A stretch of DNA of 64,000 nucleotides from Solimonas sp047605265 (GCA_047605265.1 JASGFY010000002.1:1-64000), one strand, 5' to 3'; shown: positions 1 through 7,599, counted from the stretch's first letter. Numbers and translations are program-made. The notes: generated by a model not told the origin, from the sequence alone.

Positions 1-953
1 ATCGCGAGGTACTGCGTGACGTCGCGCTGGCCGAGATACGTCATCACGCGAAACGTGTTGCCGCCGCCGACATCCTGCTCGTAGATCGCGCCGCCCTGCG
101 ACTGCTGCACGCTCTTGCGCGTATTGAACTGCTCGGCGACCGGCGCGACGCCGCGCGGGTTCGCTTCGAACTGCGCGCGCGTCAGGCCGAGCGGATCCTG
201 CGCGCCAGGAATGTTGACCGTATTGAGCAGCAGCGTGAGCTTGCCGCCGTCGCCGACTTTGAGATTCAACTTGCCGTTGAACGAGCGGCGCTCGGCGGCA
301 CTGTGATCGCGGAAGCCCTCGGTCTCGAAGTTTGAGAACGCCACGTTGTAATCACCGTTCACTTGGGCGACCCCGAGCGTGCCGCTGGCGCCGATATTCT
401 CGCGGTACGTGTCGAAGCTGCCGCCGGCGAAGCCGCCGTAGAGCGTCGGCACCGTACCGTCCGCGGTGAACAGCTGGATGACGCCGCCGGACGAATTGCC
501 GTACAGCGCCGAGAACGGACCGCGCAGCACTTCGACGCGGCCGGCGCTGGCCAGGTTGAAGTGCGAGATCTGGCCCTGGCCGTCGGGCTGCGAGGCGGGA
601 ATGCCGTCGGCGTAGAGGCGCAGGCCGCGGATGCCGAAGGCCGAGCGCGTGCCGAAGCCGCGGATCGACAGCTGCGTGTCCTGCGCGTAGTTCTGGCGGT
701 CGCGGGCCAGCAGACCGGCGACGTCGGCGAGACCTTCGGACAGGTTCACGGCGAGCGTGTCGTCGTGCAGGCGGTCGCCGTCGATGACGTCGATCGACGC
801 CGGCACGTCGAAGGCCGCCGCCGGCGCGCGCGTGGCGGTGACGACGACAGTGCCCGCATCGGCGGGCTCGGCGTTCGGTTCGGCGGCCGCGTACAGCGCC
901 CAAACGGCCAGGGCCAGCGGGCTGCAGCGAGCCACGCAGCGGGACGGGTGCAT
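1..953 (-). CDS. TonB-dependent outer membrane receptor (3' end outside window)
   Basis: Reading back from the ATG at 953 gives about 317 residues with no stop before the window edge. The N-terminus has an Arg/Cys-containing basic stretch and a hydrophobic run ending in ALYAAA, consistent with a signal peptide. A TonB box (TVVVTATR, about residues 35-42) follows. The plug domain shows SIRGFGTRSAFGIRG and VEVLRGPFSALYGNSSGGVI, both typical of TonB-dependent receptors, and the beta-barrel begins after about residue 165. The start is supported by TGAGGAA seven bases upstream of the ATG. These receptors import iron chelates, heme or other ligands across the outer membrane using TonB energy. The heme-uptake genes at 3.7-5.8 kb suggest a heme or siderophore ligand, but the decayed genes between them make that link weak. 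I see no Fur box directly upstream. Confidence 0.93.
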   Translation of the reverse strand, partial: MHPSRCVARCSPLALAVWALYAAAEPNAEPADAGTVVVTATRAPAAAFDVPASIDVIDGDRLHDDTLAVNLSEGLADVAGLLARDRQNYAQDTQLSIRGFGTRSAFGIRGLRLYADGIPASQPDGQGQISHFNLASAGRVEVLRGPFSALYGNSSGGVIQLFTADGTVPTLYGGFAGGSFDTYRENIGASGTLGVAQVNGDYNVAFSNFETEGFRDHSAAERRSFNGKLNLKVGDGGKLTLLLNTVNIPGAQDPLGLTRAQFEANPRGVAPVAEQFNTRKSVQQSQGGAIYEQDVGGGNTFRVMTYLGQRDVTQYLA

Positions 954-1218
954 GGAATTTCCTCAGTATTGTCGATCGGTGCTGCCATCGTGCCGTCGGC
1001 GTGCGTACCGCAACCCGTATGCCAGTCCGCGCATGCCGGCGTACCGAGGGCGCGCGGGCCGTGCGGCGCGACATTGTGCCGAAGCCGGGACAGCGCCGTC
1101 GCATTTTTGCGACAGCTGCCGCGGACGCCGTTGCCGGTTCGGCAGCCGCTGCTCGCGTATTACGGCCCGGCGGATGGCGCGCGAAGTCATCTGCTGACGC
1201 GCGCCGGCGTGGGCTCGA
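954..1218. other. Intergenic stretch upstream of the TonB receptor
   Basis: No gene is supported here. The stretch holds the receptor's ribosome-binding site (next to 954-968) and, towards 1218, sequence that follows the broken sigma-54 activator fragment without matching the rest of that family in any frame. Short open frames on both strands look like out-of-frame readings of GC-rich DNA. Confidence 0.5.
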
Positions 1219-1506
1219 TCACCGACATCTTCGGCAGCCTGGTGCGCGCGCTCGACATGCGCCGCGGAACATGCGCGTCAGGGTCGGGTCGGCCTTCTCG
1301 TTGAGGATGACGCCGTTGGCGTCGGTCAGCAGCAGCGCGTAGCCGGAGCCGCTGATCTGGTCGTACAGGGCGTCCATTTCGGCGCGCGCGATGTCGACCA
1401 GTTCGTCGTGACGCGCCTTCGAAGACCCGCGCACGTTGAATCCGTCGCCGGGATCGGCGGCGTATGGCCGGGTGCGGTTCCGCTTCTGAAACGACGCTTC
1501 AGTCGC
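1219..1506 (-). pseudogene. Fragment of a sigma-54-dependent activator (AcoR/DhaR-like, N-terminal part)
   Basis: One minus-strand frame reads ARAEMDALYDQISGSGYALL followed by LTDANGVILNEKADPTLTRM. That is the start of the GAF-type sensory domain of AcoR/DhaR-like sigma-54 activators. In the family this continues through the rest of the GAF domain, an AAA+ domain with GAFTGA, and a Fis-type helix-turn-helix. Here the family match stops after MFR near 1260, and the frame then runs through unrelated sequence to a stop at 1219. The N-terminus is also missing: the frame is open back to the neighbouring gene without a plausible start. Only about 80 of roughly 600 residues survive, so this is a truncated remnant. 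What it once regulated cannot be read from the sequence. Confidence 0.72.
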
Positions 1507-1972
1507 TGAGGGGACGTGCCGGCGTCCGCCGGCGATGGGCGAGCCGGTGGCCCGCGTAGGCGAAGGCGATGGTGAGGCCCGTGATCCAGTGCGCGCACGA
1601 CACGGCGCCGCGGAACGTCTCGTCGCCCGCGTAGTAGAGCAGGTAGCCGCTGACGATCAGCACCGCGAGCAGGGCGAAGAGAATGCCCCCCGACCAGCGC
1701 CGCCGGTGCTGCTCCCAGGCGTTGCCGATGTGCACGGCCCACAGCATGCCGCTCATCCACAGCGCGGCGAACGCGAAGGCCCCGTGGCACTTCAGCGCCC
1801 ACGGTTCGGCAGGATGCGTCTCCGGGCCGAACTCGCCCTGGCGGCGCATCAGGTAGTGCAGCAGGAGCCAGGCGACGCCGGAGGCCCAGACGCCGATCGC
1901 GATCAGGTTGAACGCGAGCTTGCGCGGCTTGCCGAGGCGCGGTGATCGCCGGGGGCGGTGCTGCGGTCTCAT
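1499..1972 (-). CDS. Small four-helix membrane protein, cytochrome-b-like
   Basis: The 157-residue frame has a basic N-terminus and four hydrophobic segments at roughly residues 20-40, 60-85, 94-115 and 123-143. Histidines lie in or near the helices (in HYLM, CHGAF, VHIGN, AHWITG and GHRLAH). That pattern fits a small heme-b membrane protein of the DUF4405 kind, although I cannot confirm the family by eye. The ATG overlaps the upstream ApbE stop as ATGA, so the two were translationally coupled. Small membrane cytochromes of this sort often accompany ApbE and FMN-binding proteins in flavin-based electron transfer outside the cytoplasm. Both partners are broken here, so the protein may be an intact but orphaned component. 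Confidence 0.6.
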   Translation of the reverse strand: MRPQHRPRRSPRLGKPRKLAFNLIAIGVWASGVAWLLLHYLMRRQGEFGPETHPAEPWALKCHGAFAFAALWMSGMLWAVHIGNAWEQHRRRWSGGILFALLAVLIVSGYLLYYAGDETFRGAVSCAHWITGLTIAFAYAGHRLAHRRRTPARPLSD

Positions 1973-2505
1973 GTGGGACGCGTCGATTGCTGCCAGCCGC
2001 CGGCGGGCGAGAAGCTGTAGGCGCTGGCGCCGTACCGGTCGAGGACAAGGCGCGCCGGTCCGATGCCTAGCGCCAGCACGAGCTTGGTGAGCGCGTCGGC
2101 GATCATGCACGACGGCGCGGTCACGCAGGCGAAGCGTTCCGCGCCGACGGTGCTGCACCCGGACGCGTGGAAGTGCGGGGTGGCGACCGAGCGATCGCCG
2201 CCGCTGGAGGCGACGGCCCCGTCGTCGACCAGTAGCAGCGGCAGTTGCGGCGTGCCGTCGACGCGCAGGCGCACGGGATGGCCGCGACCGATGACGCACA
2301 GATCGCCGCCGGCATCGACGCAGGCGTCTTCGATGCCGTGAGCCTGCAGGCGGGCCGTCGCGCAGTCGACGGCGTAACCCTTGGCGATGCCGCCCAGGCG
2401 GCCAAGGTCGCTGCCGGCGTCGTGGAAGCTCATCAGCCGGTGCACCGTGCAAGCTCGGCGAACGCGGCGTCCATCGCTTCTTGCGCTGCTTGCGTCTGGC
2501 CGGCG
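1969..2505 (-). pseudogene. apbE: Decayed ApbE (FAD:protein FMN transferase)
   Basis: The C-terminal half is clear: LGGIAKGYAVDCATARLQAH, then VDAGGDLCVIG and SCMIADALTKLVLALG, all ApbE hallmarks. ApbE attaches FMN covalently to periplasmic protein domains using FAD. The gene is damaged in at least three places. The N-terminus is missing and the remaining part begins directly after an FMN-binding domain (junction near 2505). The segment reading AQEAMDAAFAELAR is one frame away from the following HRLMSFHDAGSDLGRL (frameshift near 2445-2450). SDLGRL also runs straight into GGIAKG near 2400, skipping the roughly 80 residues that normally lie between these motifs. A functional product is very unlikely. 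Confidence 0.8.
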
Positions 2506-2824
2506 TCGGCGCGCCGTGCTGTTTGCCGACGAACTGCGCGAGCCAGGCCGGCGCGCGTACCTCCGCGCCGTAGGCCTCGCGGTAGTCGAGGATCTCGACG
2601 TGCTGGACGGCGCCGGCGGCGCTGAGCGTGACGGCGAACGTGATGAACTCATGCTTGCCGACGACCTCGTCGACGATGAACCAGCTGCCGTCGCTGCCGC
2701 GCCAGGCCCTGAGCTGATCGCTGAGCGGCGATTCCCCGGAATCCTTGCGGATCGCGGCGATCTGCGCCGGTGTGAGCGTGCGGAAGTCCGGCGTCAGCGC
2801 GGCGCCGGGCAGCATCTGCGCCAC
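2505..2824 (-). pseudogene. Truncated FMN-binding domain protein fused to the ApbE remnant
   Basis: From a possible GTG at 2824 the frame reads through TPAQIAAIRKDSG, GSWFIVDEVVGKHEFITFAV and VQHVEILDYREAYGAEVR to FVGKQHGAP. This is the pattern of small periplasmic FMN-binding domains, which are substrates of ApbE. The domain breaks off before the region where the family carries its conserved SGATxSS-type flavinylation site, and the frame then runs into ApbE sequence. No convincing start or signal peptide precedes it; the frame is open upstream of 2824, so the 5' limit is uncertain. The layout suggests one deletion fused two neighbouring genes of a flavin-transfer operon. Confidence 0.68.
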
Positions 2825-2934
2825 GGTGCCCAGAAGTGGACTACCGTTAACGAACGAGGGGAGATGCCTCGCCCTCTAAGCCTTTGTTCTGGTTAGTTTG
2901 GCTTAGGCAGCGGTTGGCACCGCTGTTTTTAGAA

Positions 2935-3010
2935 TGGCGTCCCCACGGGGATTCGAACCCCGGTACTTACCGTGAAAGGGTAATGTCCTAGGCCTCTAGA
3001 CGATGGGGAC
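2935..3010 (-). tRNA. tRNA-Glu (UUC)
   Basis: The minus strand gives a 76-nt cloverleaf with acceptor GTCCCC/GGGGAC, a D-arm with TCTAGAGGCCTAGGA, anticodon loop CTTTCAC (anticodon TTC), T-arm GGTTCGAATCC and an encoded CCA. It is very close to the Escherichia coli tRNA-Glu. It stands alone between decayed gene fragments on both sides, and no clear sigma-70 promoter was recognised upstream. Confidence 0.97.
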
Positions 3011-3255
3011 GAGGCAGTCCTGAATTTGGTTGGGCTAGTCCCCTTCTAACAAGTAGACCAACCGTGTGATTCCAAACGGAAAGCCTACGAGTTTGGTTTC
3101 CAGAGTTATCCGGAAAGTGACCCGCCCCCCTCAACAGGGACGCGAAGCTTACAGATGTCAGGGCCGAAAGTCACGATGTGGGCCAGGATTTTTTGACTGC
3201 GCGGACCGACAAACAAGCAGCCGGCGACACGCACGCCAATCGTCTGCGGCCTGCG
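3011..3255. other. Non-coding stretch upstream of tRNA-Glu
   Basis: No gene can be supported. The stretch is less GC-rich than its surroundings and contains the 5' flank of tRNA-Glu. Its left part presumably holds the tRNA promoter, but no hexamer pair was convincing. Towards 3255 it follows the point where the OmpA-like fragment loses its similarity. Confidence 0.4.
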
Positions 3256-3425
3256 TCAGGCTCACGCCCTTGAGGATGAAGTTCTTGTCGACGGCGCAGC
3301 CGTTGGCGTCGACCTGCTCGCCGGGGTGCGGCTTGCGGCAGTCGCCAACGAGGGCGCAGCCGTTGGGCAGGACCTTGGCGCCGGGCGGCGAGTGCGGGCA
3401 CTCTGCGAGATAATCGGGGATGCCA
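3256..3425 (-). pseudogene. Fragment of an OmpA-family protein (calcium-binding type-3 repeats)
   Basis: One minus-strand frame reads GIPDYLAECPHSPPGAKVLP, then NGCALVGDCRKPHPGEQVDA and NGCAVDKNFILKGV. The repeated DxxD...CPxxPxGxxVxxNGC unit is the thrombospondin type-3-like linker found ahead of OmpA C-terminal domains. The sequence should continue into a peptidoglycan-binding domain (FDFDS...), but similarity ends right after LKGVS. The upstream part of the protein is replaced by an acyl-CoA dehydrogenase fragment at 3426. What remains is about 55 residues from the middle of a gene. Confidence 0.7.
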
Positions 3426-3703
3426 GAAGGCCGAGTTGCGCCTTCATGGCGTCCGTCTTCATGCGCATGTGTCGACCAGCTTTTGACGGATGACCTGACG
3501 CTTGATCAGGGGGCGCCCAAAAGTGTTGCGTTCGCGTGCATGAGCAAGCGCCTCGTCGCAGCACAGCCGCGCAAATGCCCAGACCTGCGCGGACAGCGTC
3601 AGCCGTTCCTGGTTGAAGTTCGCCATGATCGCCAGAAGCCCTGGTTCTCCGGGCCGATGCGGAGGCCGACCGGCATGCGGTAATCGTCGAAATACCGCGT
3701 TGC
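3426..3703 (-). pseudogene. Fragment of an acyl-CoA dehydrogenase
   Basis: Two adjacent frames together read YFDDYRMPVGLRIGPENQGF, MANFNQERLTLSAQVWAFAR and LCCDEALAHARERNTFGRPL, then IKRQVIRQKLVD. That is the central FAD/substrate-binding region and start of the C-terminal helical domain of acyl-CoA dehydrogenases. A frameshift separates GFW from MANFNQE near 3630, and a second lies near 3470 before MKTDAMKAQLGLLA. The N-terminal domain and most of the C-terminal domain are absent. The fragment begins within about 20 bases of the hmuV stop codon and runs directly into the OmpA-like fragment at 3425, so at least two rearrangements are recorded here. Confidence 0.75.
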
Positions 3704-3721
3704 TGTATCCGACGCGTCAGC

Positions 3722-4522
3722 CTATTCGGCCGATGTCCGAGCGTTCGGGTCGACGGCCAGCCAGCGCGTTCCATCGGCGAGTTCGATCCGGCGCGCCGCG
3801 AGTCCGAAGATCCGCTGCATCAGCGTCGTATCGAGGATATTGGCCGGAAGGCCGTGCGCGGCCGGCGCGCCGTTCGCCAGCACGGTCACTTCGTCGGCAT
3901 ACGCAAGCACGAGGTTTGGGTCGTGCAGCACGGCAATGACGCCGACGCCGCGCGCTGTCCAGTCGCGCGCCAGGCGCAGGCAGGCATGCTGGAAGGTCAG
4001 ATCGAGATGCGCGGTCGGCTCGTCGAGCAGCAGATAGCGCGGCCCGTCCTCGACGGCGTCCCAGATCTGGGCGAGCACGCGGGCGAGATGGACGCGCGCA
4101 CGCTCGCCACCGGACAGCTGCGGATAGCGGCGCGTCGCCAGCGCTGCGGCACCGCAGCAGGCCAGTGCGTCGGCGACGATCGCACGCTCGCGTGACGCAC
4201 TGTGGCGCCGTGTGCGCAGGCGGCCGAGCGCGACGACCTCGGCGGCGGTGAACGGGAATGTCAGGCTGTGCTGCTGCGGCAGCAGGGCCCGACGCCGCGC
4301 CAGCGCGGCCGGTGTCCAGCCTTGCAGGGAGCGGCCGTCGAGCACCACGTTGCCCGCCGATGGTCGCAGTTCGCCGGCGAGCAGGCGCAACAGGGTCGAT
4401 TTGCCGGCGCCGTTCGGGCCGACGATCGCGTGCAGGCGCCCGGCGGCGAAGGTGGCACTGAACGGCGCGAGCAGCGTCTGTCCCGGCGTGCGGTAGCTCA
4501 GATCGTCGACCCGCAAGCTCAT
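3722..4522 (-). CDS. hmuV: Heme ABC transporter ATP-binding protein HmuV
   Basis: The 266-residue protein has all ABC ATPase signatures: Walker A GPNGAGKST (about residues 35-43), a Q-loop in LLPQQHSLTF, signature LSGGERARVHLARVL, Walker B YLLLDEPTAHLD and the switch histidine in VLHDPNL. The length matches HmuV/FecE-type proteins. Its ATG overlaps the permease stop (ATGA at 4519-4522), which argues for coupled translation and one complex. It would power heme or iron-chelate import through the inner membrane. Heme is preferred over another chelate because hemP lies immediately upstream. No periplasmic binding protein (HmuT) or HmuS is present in the window. Confidence 0.9.
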   Translation of the reverse strand: MSLRVDDLSYRTPGQTLLAPFSATFAAGRLHAIVGPNGAGKSTLLRLLAGELRPSAGNVVLDGRSLQGWTPAALARRRALLPQQHSLTFPFTAAEVVALGRLRTRRHSASRERAIVADALACCGAAALATRRYPQLSGGERARVHLARVLAQIWDAVEDGPRYLLLDEPTAHLDLTFQHACLRLARDWTARGVGVIAVLHDPNLVLAYADEVTVLANGAPAAHGLPANILDTTLMQRIFGLAARRIELADGTRWLAVDPNARTSAE

Positions 4523-5556
4523 GTGAACTCCGGGCTGCGTCGCCAGCGCAACAGCAGGCCGACGAAAAAAGGCGCGCCGAGCAGCGCGCAAAGGATGCCA
4601 ACCGGAACCTCGGCCGGCTGCAGGACCAGTCGTGCGATCGTATCGGCGCCGCTCAGCAGCGCCGCGCCACCGAGCCAGGACAGCGGCAGCAGGATGCGAT
4701 GGTCCGGACCGAGCAGCATGCGCAGCATGTGCGGGACCATCAGGCCGATGAAGCCGATGATGCCGGCCAGTGCGACCGACAGCGCCGTGCAGGCGACGGC
4801 AAGCAGGATGCCGAAACGCTTGAGGCGCACGACATCGATGCCGATATGCGCCGCCTCGGCCTCGCCGAGCAGCAGGCCGTTGAGCGCAGCGGCATGGCGC
4901 CAGAGGCCGGCGATCGCCAGCAGCATCAGCGGCGCGGCGATCGCCAGTTCCATCCAGCCGGCACGACCCAGCGAACCGAACAGCCACAGCGTGATCGCGC
5001 GCAGCGCCGGATCGCTGGCGCCGTACGCGATCAGGCCGAGCAGCCCGGCCGCGAACGCGTTGATCGCAAGGCCGGCGAGCAATAGGGTGACGGCCTGCGT
5101 GTCGCCGTCGACGTCGGCGATGCGCAGGACGAGAAGGGCGGCACCGAGGCCGCCGACGAGTGCGGCGGCGGCGACCGGCAGCGCCGGCGGCAGACTGAGC
5201 ATGTTCAGGAAAGGCAGCCCGGCGAGGCATAGCGCGGCGCCGACGGCGGCACCGCCGGAGACACCGATGAAACTCGGGTCGGCGAGCGGATTGCGCAGCA
5301 AGGCCTGGAACGTGCAGCCGGCCACGGCAAGCGCGCCGCCGATCAACAACGCCGTCAGCGCGCGGGGCAGACGCAGTTCAAGCAGCACCGTCTGTTGCAC
5401 GGCGCTGAGCGCATCGGTTCGCGACGCCAGCGCGGCGACGATCTGCGCCGCACCGATATGAACGGGACCCGCCAGCAAGGCGGCGACGAAAGCCGCGACA
5501 ACGGCGGCGACGAGCACCGCGCCCCAGGCGAGGGTGGGCGAAATCGATCGGGTCAT
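4519..5556 (-). CDS. hmuU: Heme/iron ABC transporter permease HmuU (FecCD family)
   Basis: This is a FecCD/BtuC-type permease with about nine to ten hydrophobic helices. It shows the family pattern LRLPRALTALLIGGALAVAG, QALLRNPLADPSFIGVSGGA and IGFIGLMVPHMLRMLLGPDH, the last contacting the ATPase. I place the start at the ATG at 5556 (MTRSISPT), giving 345 residues. An upstream ATG at 5583 would add nine residues that do not resemble the family. Together with HmuV it would form a 2+2 importer for heme released from a periplasmic carrier. It lies about 75 bases behind hemP with a strong hairpin in the gap. Confidence 0.9.
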   Translation of the reverse strand: MTRSISPTLAWGAVLVAAVVAAFVAALLAGPVHIGAAQIVAALASRTDALSAVQQTVLLELRLPRALTALLIGGALAVAGCTFQALLRNPLADPSFIGVSGGAAVGAALCLAGLPFLNMLSLPPALPVAAAALVGGLGAALLVLRIADVDGDTQAVTLLLAGLAINAFAAGLLGLIAYGASDPALRAITLWLFGSLGRAGWMELAIAAPLMLLAIAGLWRHAAALNGLLLGEAEAAHIGIDVVRLKRFGILLAVACTALSVALAGIIGFIGLMVPHMLRMLLGPDHRILLPLSWLGGAALLSGADTIARLVLQPAEVPVGILCALLGAPFFVGLLLRWRRSPEFT

Positions 5557-5588
5557 GCGCCGGCATTGTGCCAGCCGGCGCATACACG

Positions 5589-5618
5589 CCGCAGCGTCCG
5601 GTACATCGGACGCTGCGG
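5589..5618 (-). promoter_or_regulatory. Perfect 12-bp hairpin between hemP and hmuU
   Basis: CCGCAGCGTCCG and CGGACGCTGCGG form a perfect 12-bp stem around a 6-nt loop, midway in the 73-base gap between the hemP stop and the hmuU start. No T-run follows on the minus strand, so it is not a classic intrinsic terminator. A role in partial termination or in protecting the hemP end of the message is an inference. Confidence 0.6.
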
Positions 5619-5629
5619 ATCGGCGTCGA

Positions 5630-5809
5630 TTACTTGTTGAGGATCAGGCGATCGTTGCGCGTGCGCAGCAGCCGGTATTCCTGGCCGCGGTGCTCGATGA
5701 CGATTTCGCGCGAACCGCGCAGCAAATCATCACTGCGGACCCGCGGGGCAAGGCCATCGCGGCTCGGCTGGATCGAGGTGGTCGGGGGCGTGGCGCGGAA
5801 ATCATCCAT
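5630..5809 (-). CDS. hemP: Hemin uptake protein HemP
   Basis: This 59-residue protein carries the HemP core: RVRSDDLLRGSREIVIEHRG followed by QEYRLLRTRNDRLILNK at the C-terminus, in the usual small size range. HemP is a conserved small cytoplasmic protein found at the head of heme-uptake operons. In some bacteria it acts as an activator of heme-uptake genes. The ATG at 5809 is chosen over the upstream ATG at 5854, because AGGAGAG sits seven bases before it and the longer form would start inside the promoter and Fur-box-like site. It leads a hemP-hmuU-hmuV operon. Confidence 0.92.
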   Translation of the reverse strand: MDDFRATPPTTSIQPSRDGLAPRVRSDDLLRGSREIVIEHRGQEYRLLRTRNDRLILNK

Positions 5810-5836
5810 GGACAGCTCTCCTCGGTTGGAGAGTAA

Positions 5837-5865
5837 AATAATAATGATTCGCATTTGTATGTCAA
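5837..5865 (-). promoter_or_regulatory. hemP promoter with overlapping Fur-box-like site
   Basis: On the minus strand TTGACA (5865-5860) is followed after 16 bases by TATTAT (5843-5838), a good sigma-70 promoter. The 19-bp stretch 5837-5855 contains AATGATTCGCATT, which matches the Fur consensus core AATGATWATCATT at 11 of 13 positions and covers the -10 region and most of the spacer. Iron-loaded Fur bound here would block RNA polymerase, so the operon is probably induced under iron limitation. Confidence 0.8.
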
Positions 5866-6003
5866 CTGTCGGTTGGCACGCCGTTCACCACAAATCCGCA
5901 ATTGAGACAGCGTTGTTTCACCTCCCCGTGCAGCGAATCCATTCCGTGGGTTTCCAAGAGTTGACGGCCCGCTAGTAGCCATCCGAAGCGCGCAAGCGGC
6001 TGA

Positions 6004-6009
6004 TATACT
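6004..6009 (+). promoter_or_regulatory. -10 element of the tRNA-Leu promoter
   Basis: TATACT lies 10 bases upstream of the tRNA-Leu 5' end. No good -35 hexamer was found at the expected distance, so only the -10 is reported. Confidence 0.5.
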
Positions 6010-6019
6010 CAGTCGCTTG

Positions 6020-6104
6020 GCGAGAGTGGCGGAATTGGTAGACGCACTGGATTTAGGTTCCAGCGCCTCACGGCGTGCGAGTTCGAGTCTCGCCTTTCGC
6101 ACCA
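6020..6104 (+). tRNA. tRNA-Leu (UAG)
   Basis: An 85-nt class II tRNA with acceptor GCGAGAG/CTTTCGC, D-arm GGCGGAATTGGTAGACGC, anticodon loop TTTAGGT (anticodon TAG), a long variable arm (CGCCTCACGGCG), T-arm GAGTTCGAGTCTC and encoded CCA. It lies 49 bases ahead of tig, an arrangement common in gammaproteobacteria such as Pseudomonas. Confidence 0.97.
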
Positions 6105-6153
6105 TGGCCGCTTTCCCGAAAAGTAAAATCTCCAAGTCCTCAGAGTGTTAGAA

Positions 6154-7479
6154 ATGGAAGTTCATGTCGAATCGCCGGGCGGACTGCGCCGGCAGATGCG
6201 TGTCCGCGTGCCGGCCGAGCAGGTCGCCAAGGCGGTCGATGCCCGTCTGACGCGCCTCGCGCAGCGTGCCAAGCTGCCGGGCTTTCGGCCGGGCAAGGCG
6301 CCGCGCAAGGTCGTCGAGCAGCAGTTCGGCGAGTCGGCGCGGATGGAAGCGATCTCGGATCTGGTCCAGCAGACCTATCCGCAGGCGCTGAGCCAGGCCG
6401 GCGTCAACCCGGCCGGCCAGCCGCAGATCGATATCACGGCCGAGAAGACCGGCGAAGCATTCGAATATGTCGCCAACTTCGAGGTGTATCCGGAGATCAA
6501 GCTGGCGGCGCTCGACGGTCTGCAGATCGAGAAGCCGGCGGTCGAAGTGACCGAAGCTGACGTCGATCGCCTGATCGGCAATCTGCGCAAGGCGCGTCGC
6601 GAGTTCAACGTCGTCGAGCGCGCCGCGCAGACGGGCGACGCGGTCAAGGTCGACTTCGTCGGCAAGGTTGACGGCGAACCGTTCCCGGGCGGCGAAGGCA
6701 AGGATGTGCAGTTCGAACTGGGCGAAGACCGCTTCCTGCCGGACCTCGAAAACGGCATTGCGGGCCACAGCGCCGGTGAAACGTTTACGGTCGACGTCCA
6801 GTTTCCGGCCGACTATCGCGCCGAGAATCTGCGCGGCAAGGCGGCGCAGTTCGAGGTCACGTTGAAGGACGTACGGGAGCCGAAGCTGCCGGAGATCGAC
6901 GCCGATTTCCTCAAGGCCCACCAGGTCGAGGAAGGCGCCGGTGAAGCCGGCCTGCGCGTGAAGTGCAAGGCCGCGCTCGAGAAGGAGCGCGACAAGGCGA
7001 TCCAGAACCGGCTGAAGGGCCAGGCGCTCGAGCAGTTGCTGAAGGCGAACCCGATCGAGCTGCCGCAGGCGCTTGTGCAGCAGGAAATCCCGCGCCTGCG
7101 TGACGAAGCTGCTGGTCGCATGAACCTGGGCAACGTCGATGCCGCCAAGCGTGCCGAACTGCTGCCGGACGCGTTGTTCGAACAGCCAGCCCGCCAGCGC
7201 GTCGCGCTGGGCCTGCTGATCGGCGAGGTAATCAAGGCCAAGGACGTCAAGCTCGACGCCTCCCGTGTCGAAACGGTGCTCGACGGCATTGCCGCCGATT
7301 ATGAGCAGCCGGAACAGGTCAAGGCCTATTATCGCTCGCGTCCGGAACTGCTGCAGGGTTTGCGCGCAATGGTGCTCGAGGATCAGGTCGTCGACGCGCT
7401 GATCGCCGGCGTTACGCCGATCGAGAAGCCGCTGTCGTTGGAACAGCTGCTCAATCCGCAGGCAGTGGCGGGCGCGTAA
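6154..7479 (+). CDS. tig: Trigger factor, ribosome-associated chaperone and prolyl isomerase
   Basis: The 441-residue protein begins MEVHVESPGGLRRQMRVRVP. It carries the ribosome-docking loop as GFRPGKAPRKVVEQQFG near residue 45, a central FKBP-type isomerase domain (KVDFVGKVDGEPFPGGEGKD, about residues 165-190), and a long helical C-terminal chaperone domain. It binds nascent chains at the ribosome exit tunnel. The ATG at 6154 is chosen because the family starts at this point; an in-frame GTG at 6145 would add three unusual residues. It heads the usual tig-clpP-clpX order. Confidence 0.97.
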   Translation: MEVHVESPGGLRRQMRVRVPAEQVAKAVDARLTRLAQRAKLPGFRPGKAPRKVVEQQFGESARMEAISDLVQQTYPQALSQAGVNPAGQPQIDITAEKTGEAFEYVANFEVYPEIKLAALDGLQIEKPAVEVTEADVDRLIGNLRKARREFNVVERAAQTGDAVKVDFVGKVDGEPFPGGEGKDVQFELGEDRFLPDLENGIAGHSAGETFTVDVQFPADYRAENLRGKAAQFEVTLKDVREPKLPEIDADFLKAHQVEEGAGEAGLRVKCKAALEKERDKAIQNRLKGQALEQLLKANPIELPQALVQQEIPRLRDEAAGRMNLGNVDAAKRAELLPDALFEQPARQRVALGLLIGEVIKAKDVKLDASRVETVLDGIAADYEQPEQVKAYYRSRPELLQGLRAMVLEDQVVDALIAGVTPIEKPLSLEQLLNPQAVAGA

Positions 7480-7599
7480 CGCATCGCCGGCAGCCGACCA
7501 AGCGGAGCCGCGACGGCTTGAACGGTGCGGCTCCGCCTCCATGCTGGGAAGGGAACCGCTGCCATTCCCGCCACTCCAAGAAGATCACAGAGCCTGCCC

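Noticed and set aside
1499..2824. One long minus-strand frame of 441 residues taken as a single protein
   Set aside because: Its two ends belong to different proteins (FMN-binding domain; membrane protein), and the middle is out-of-frame ApbE. It was split accordingly.
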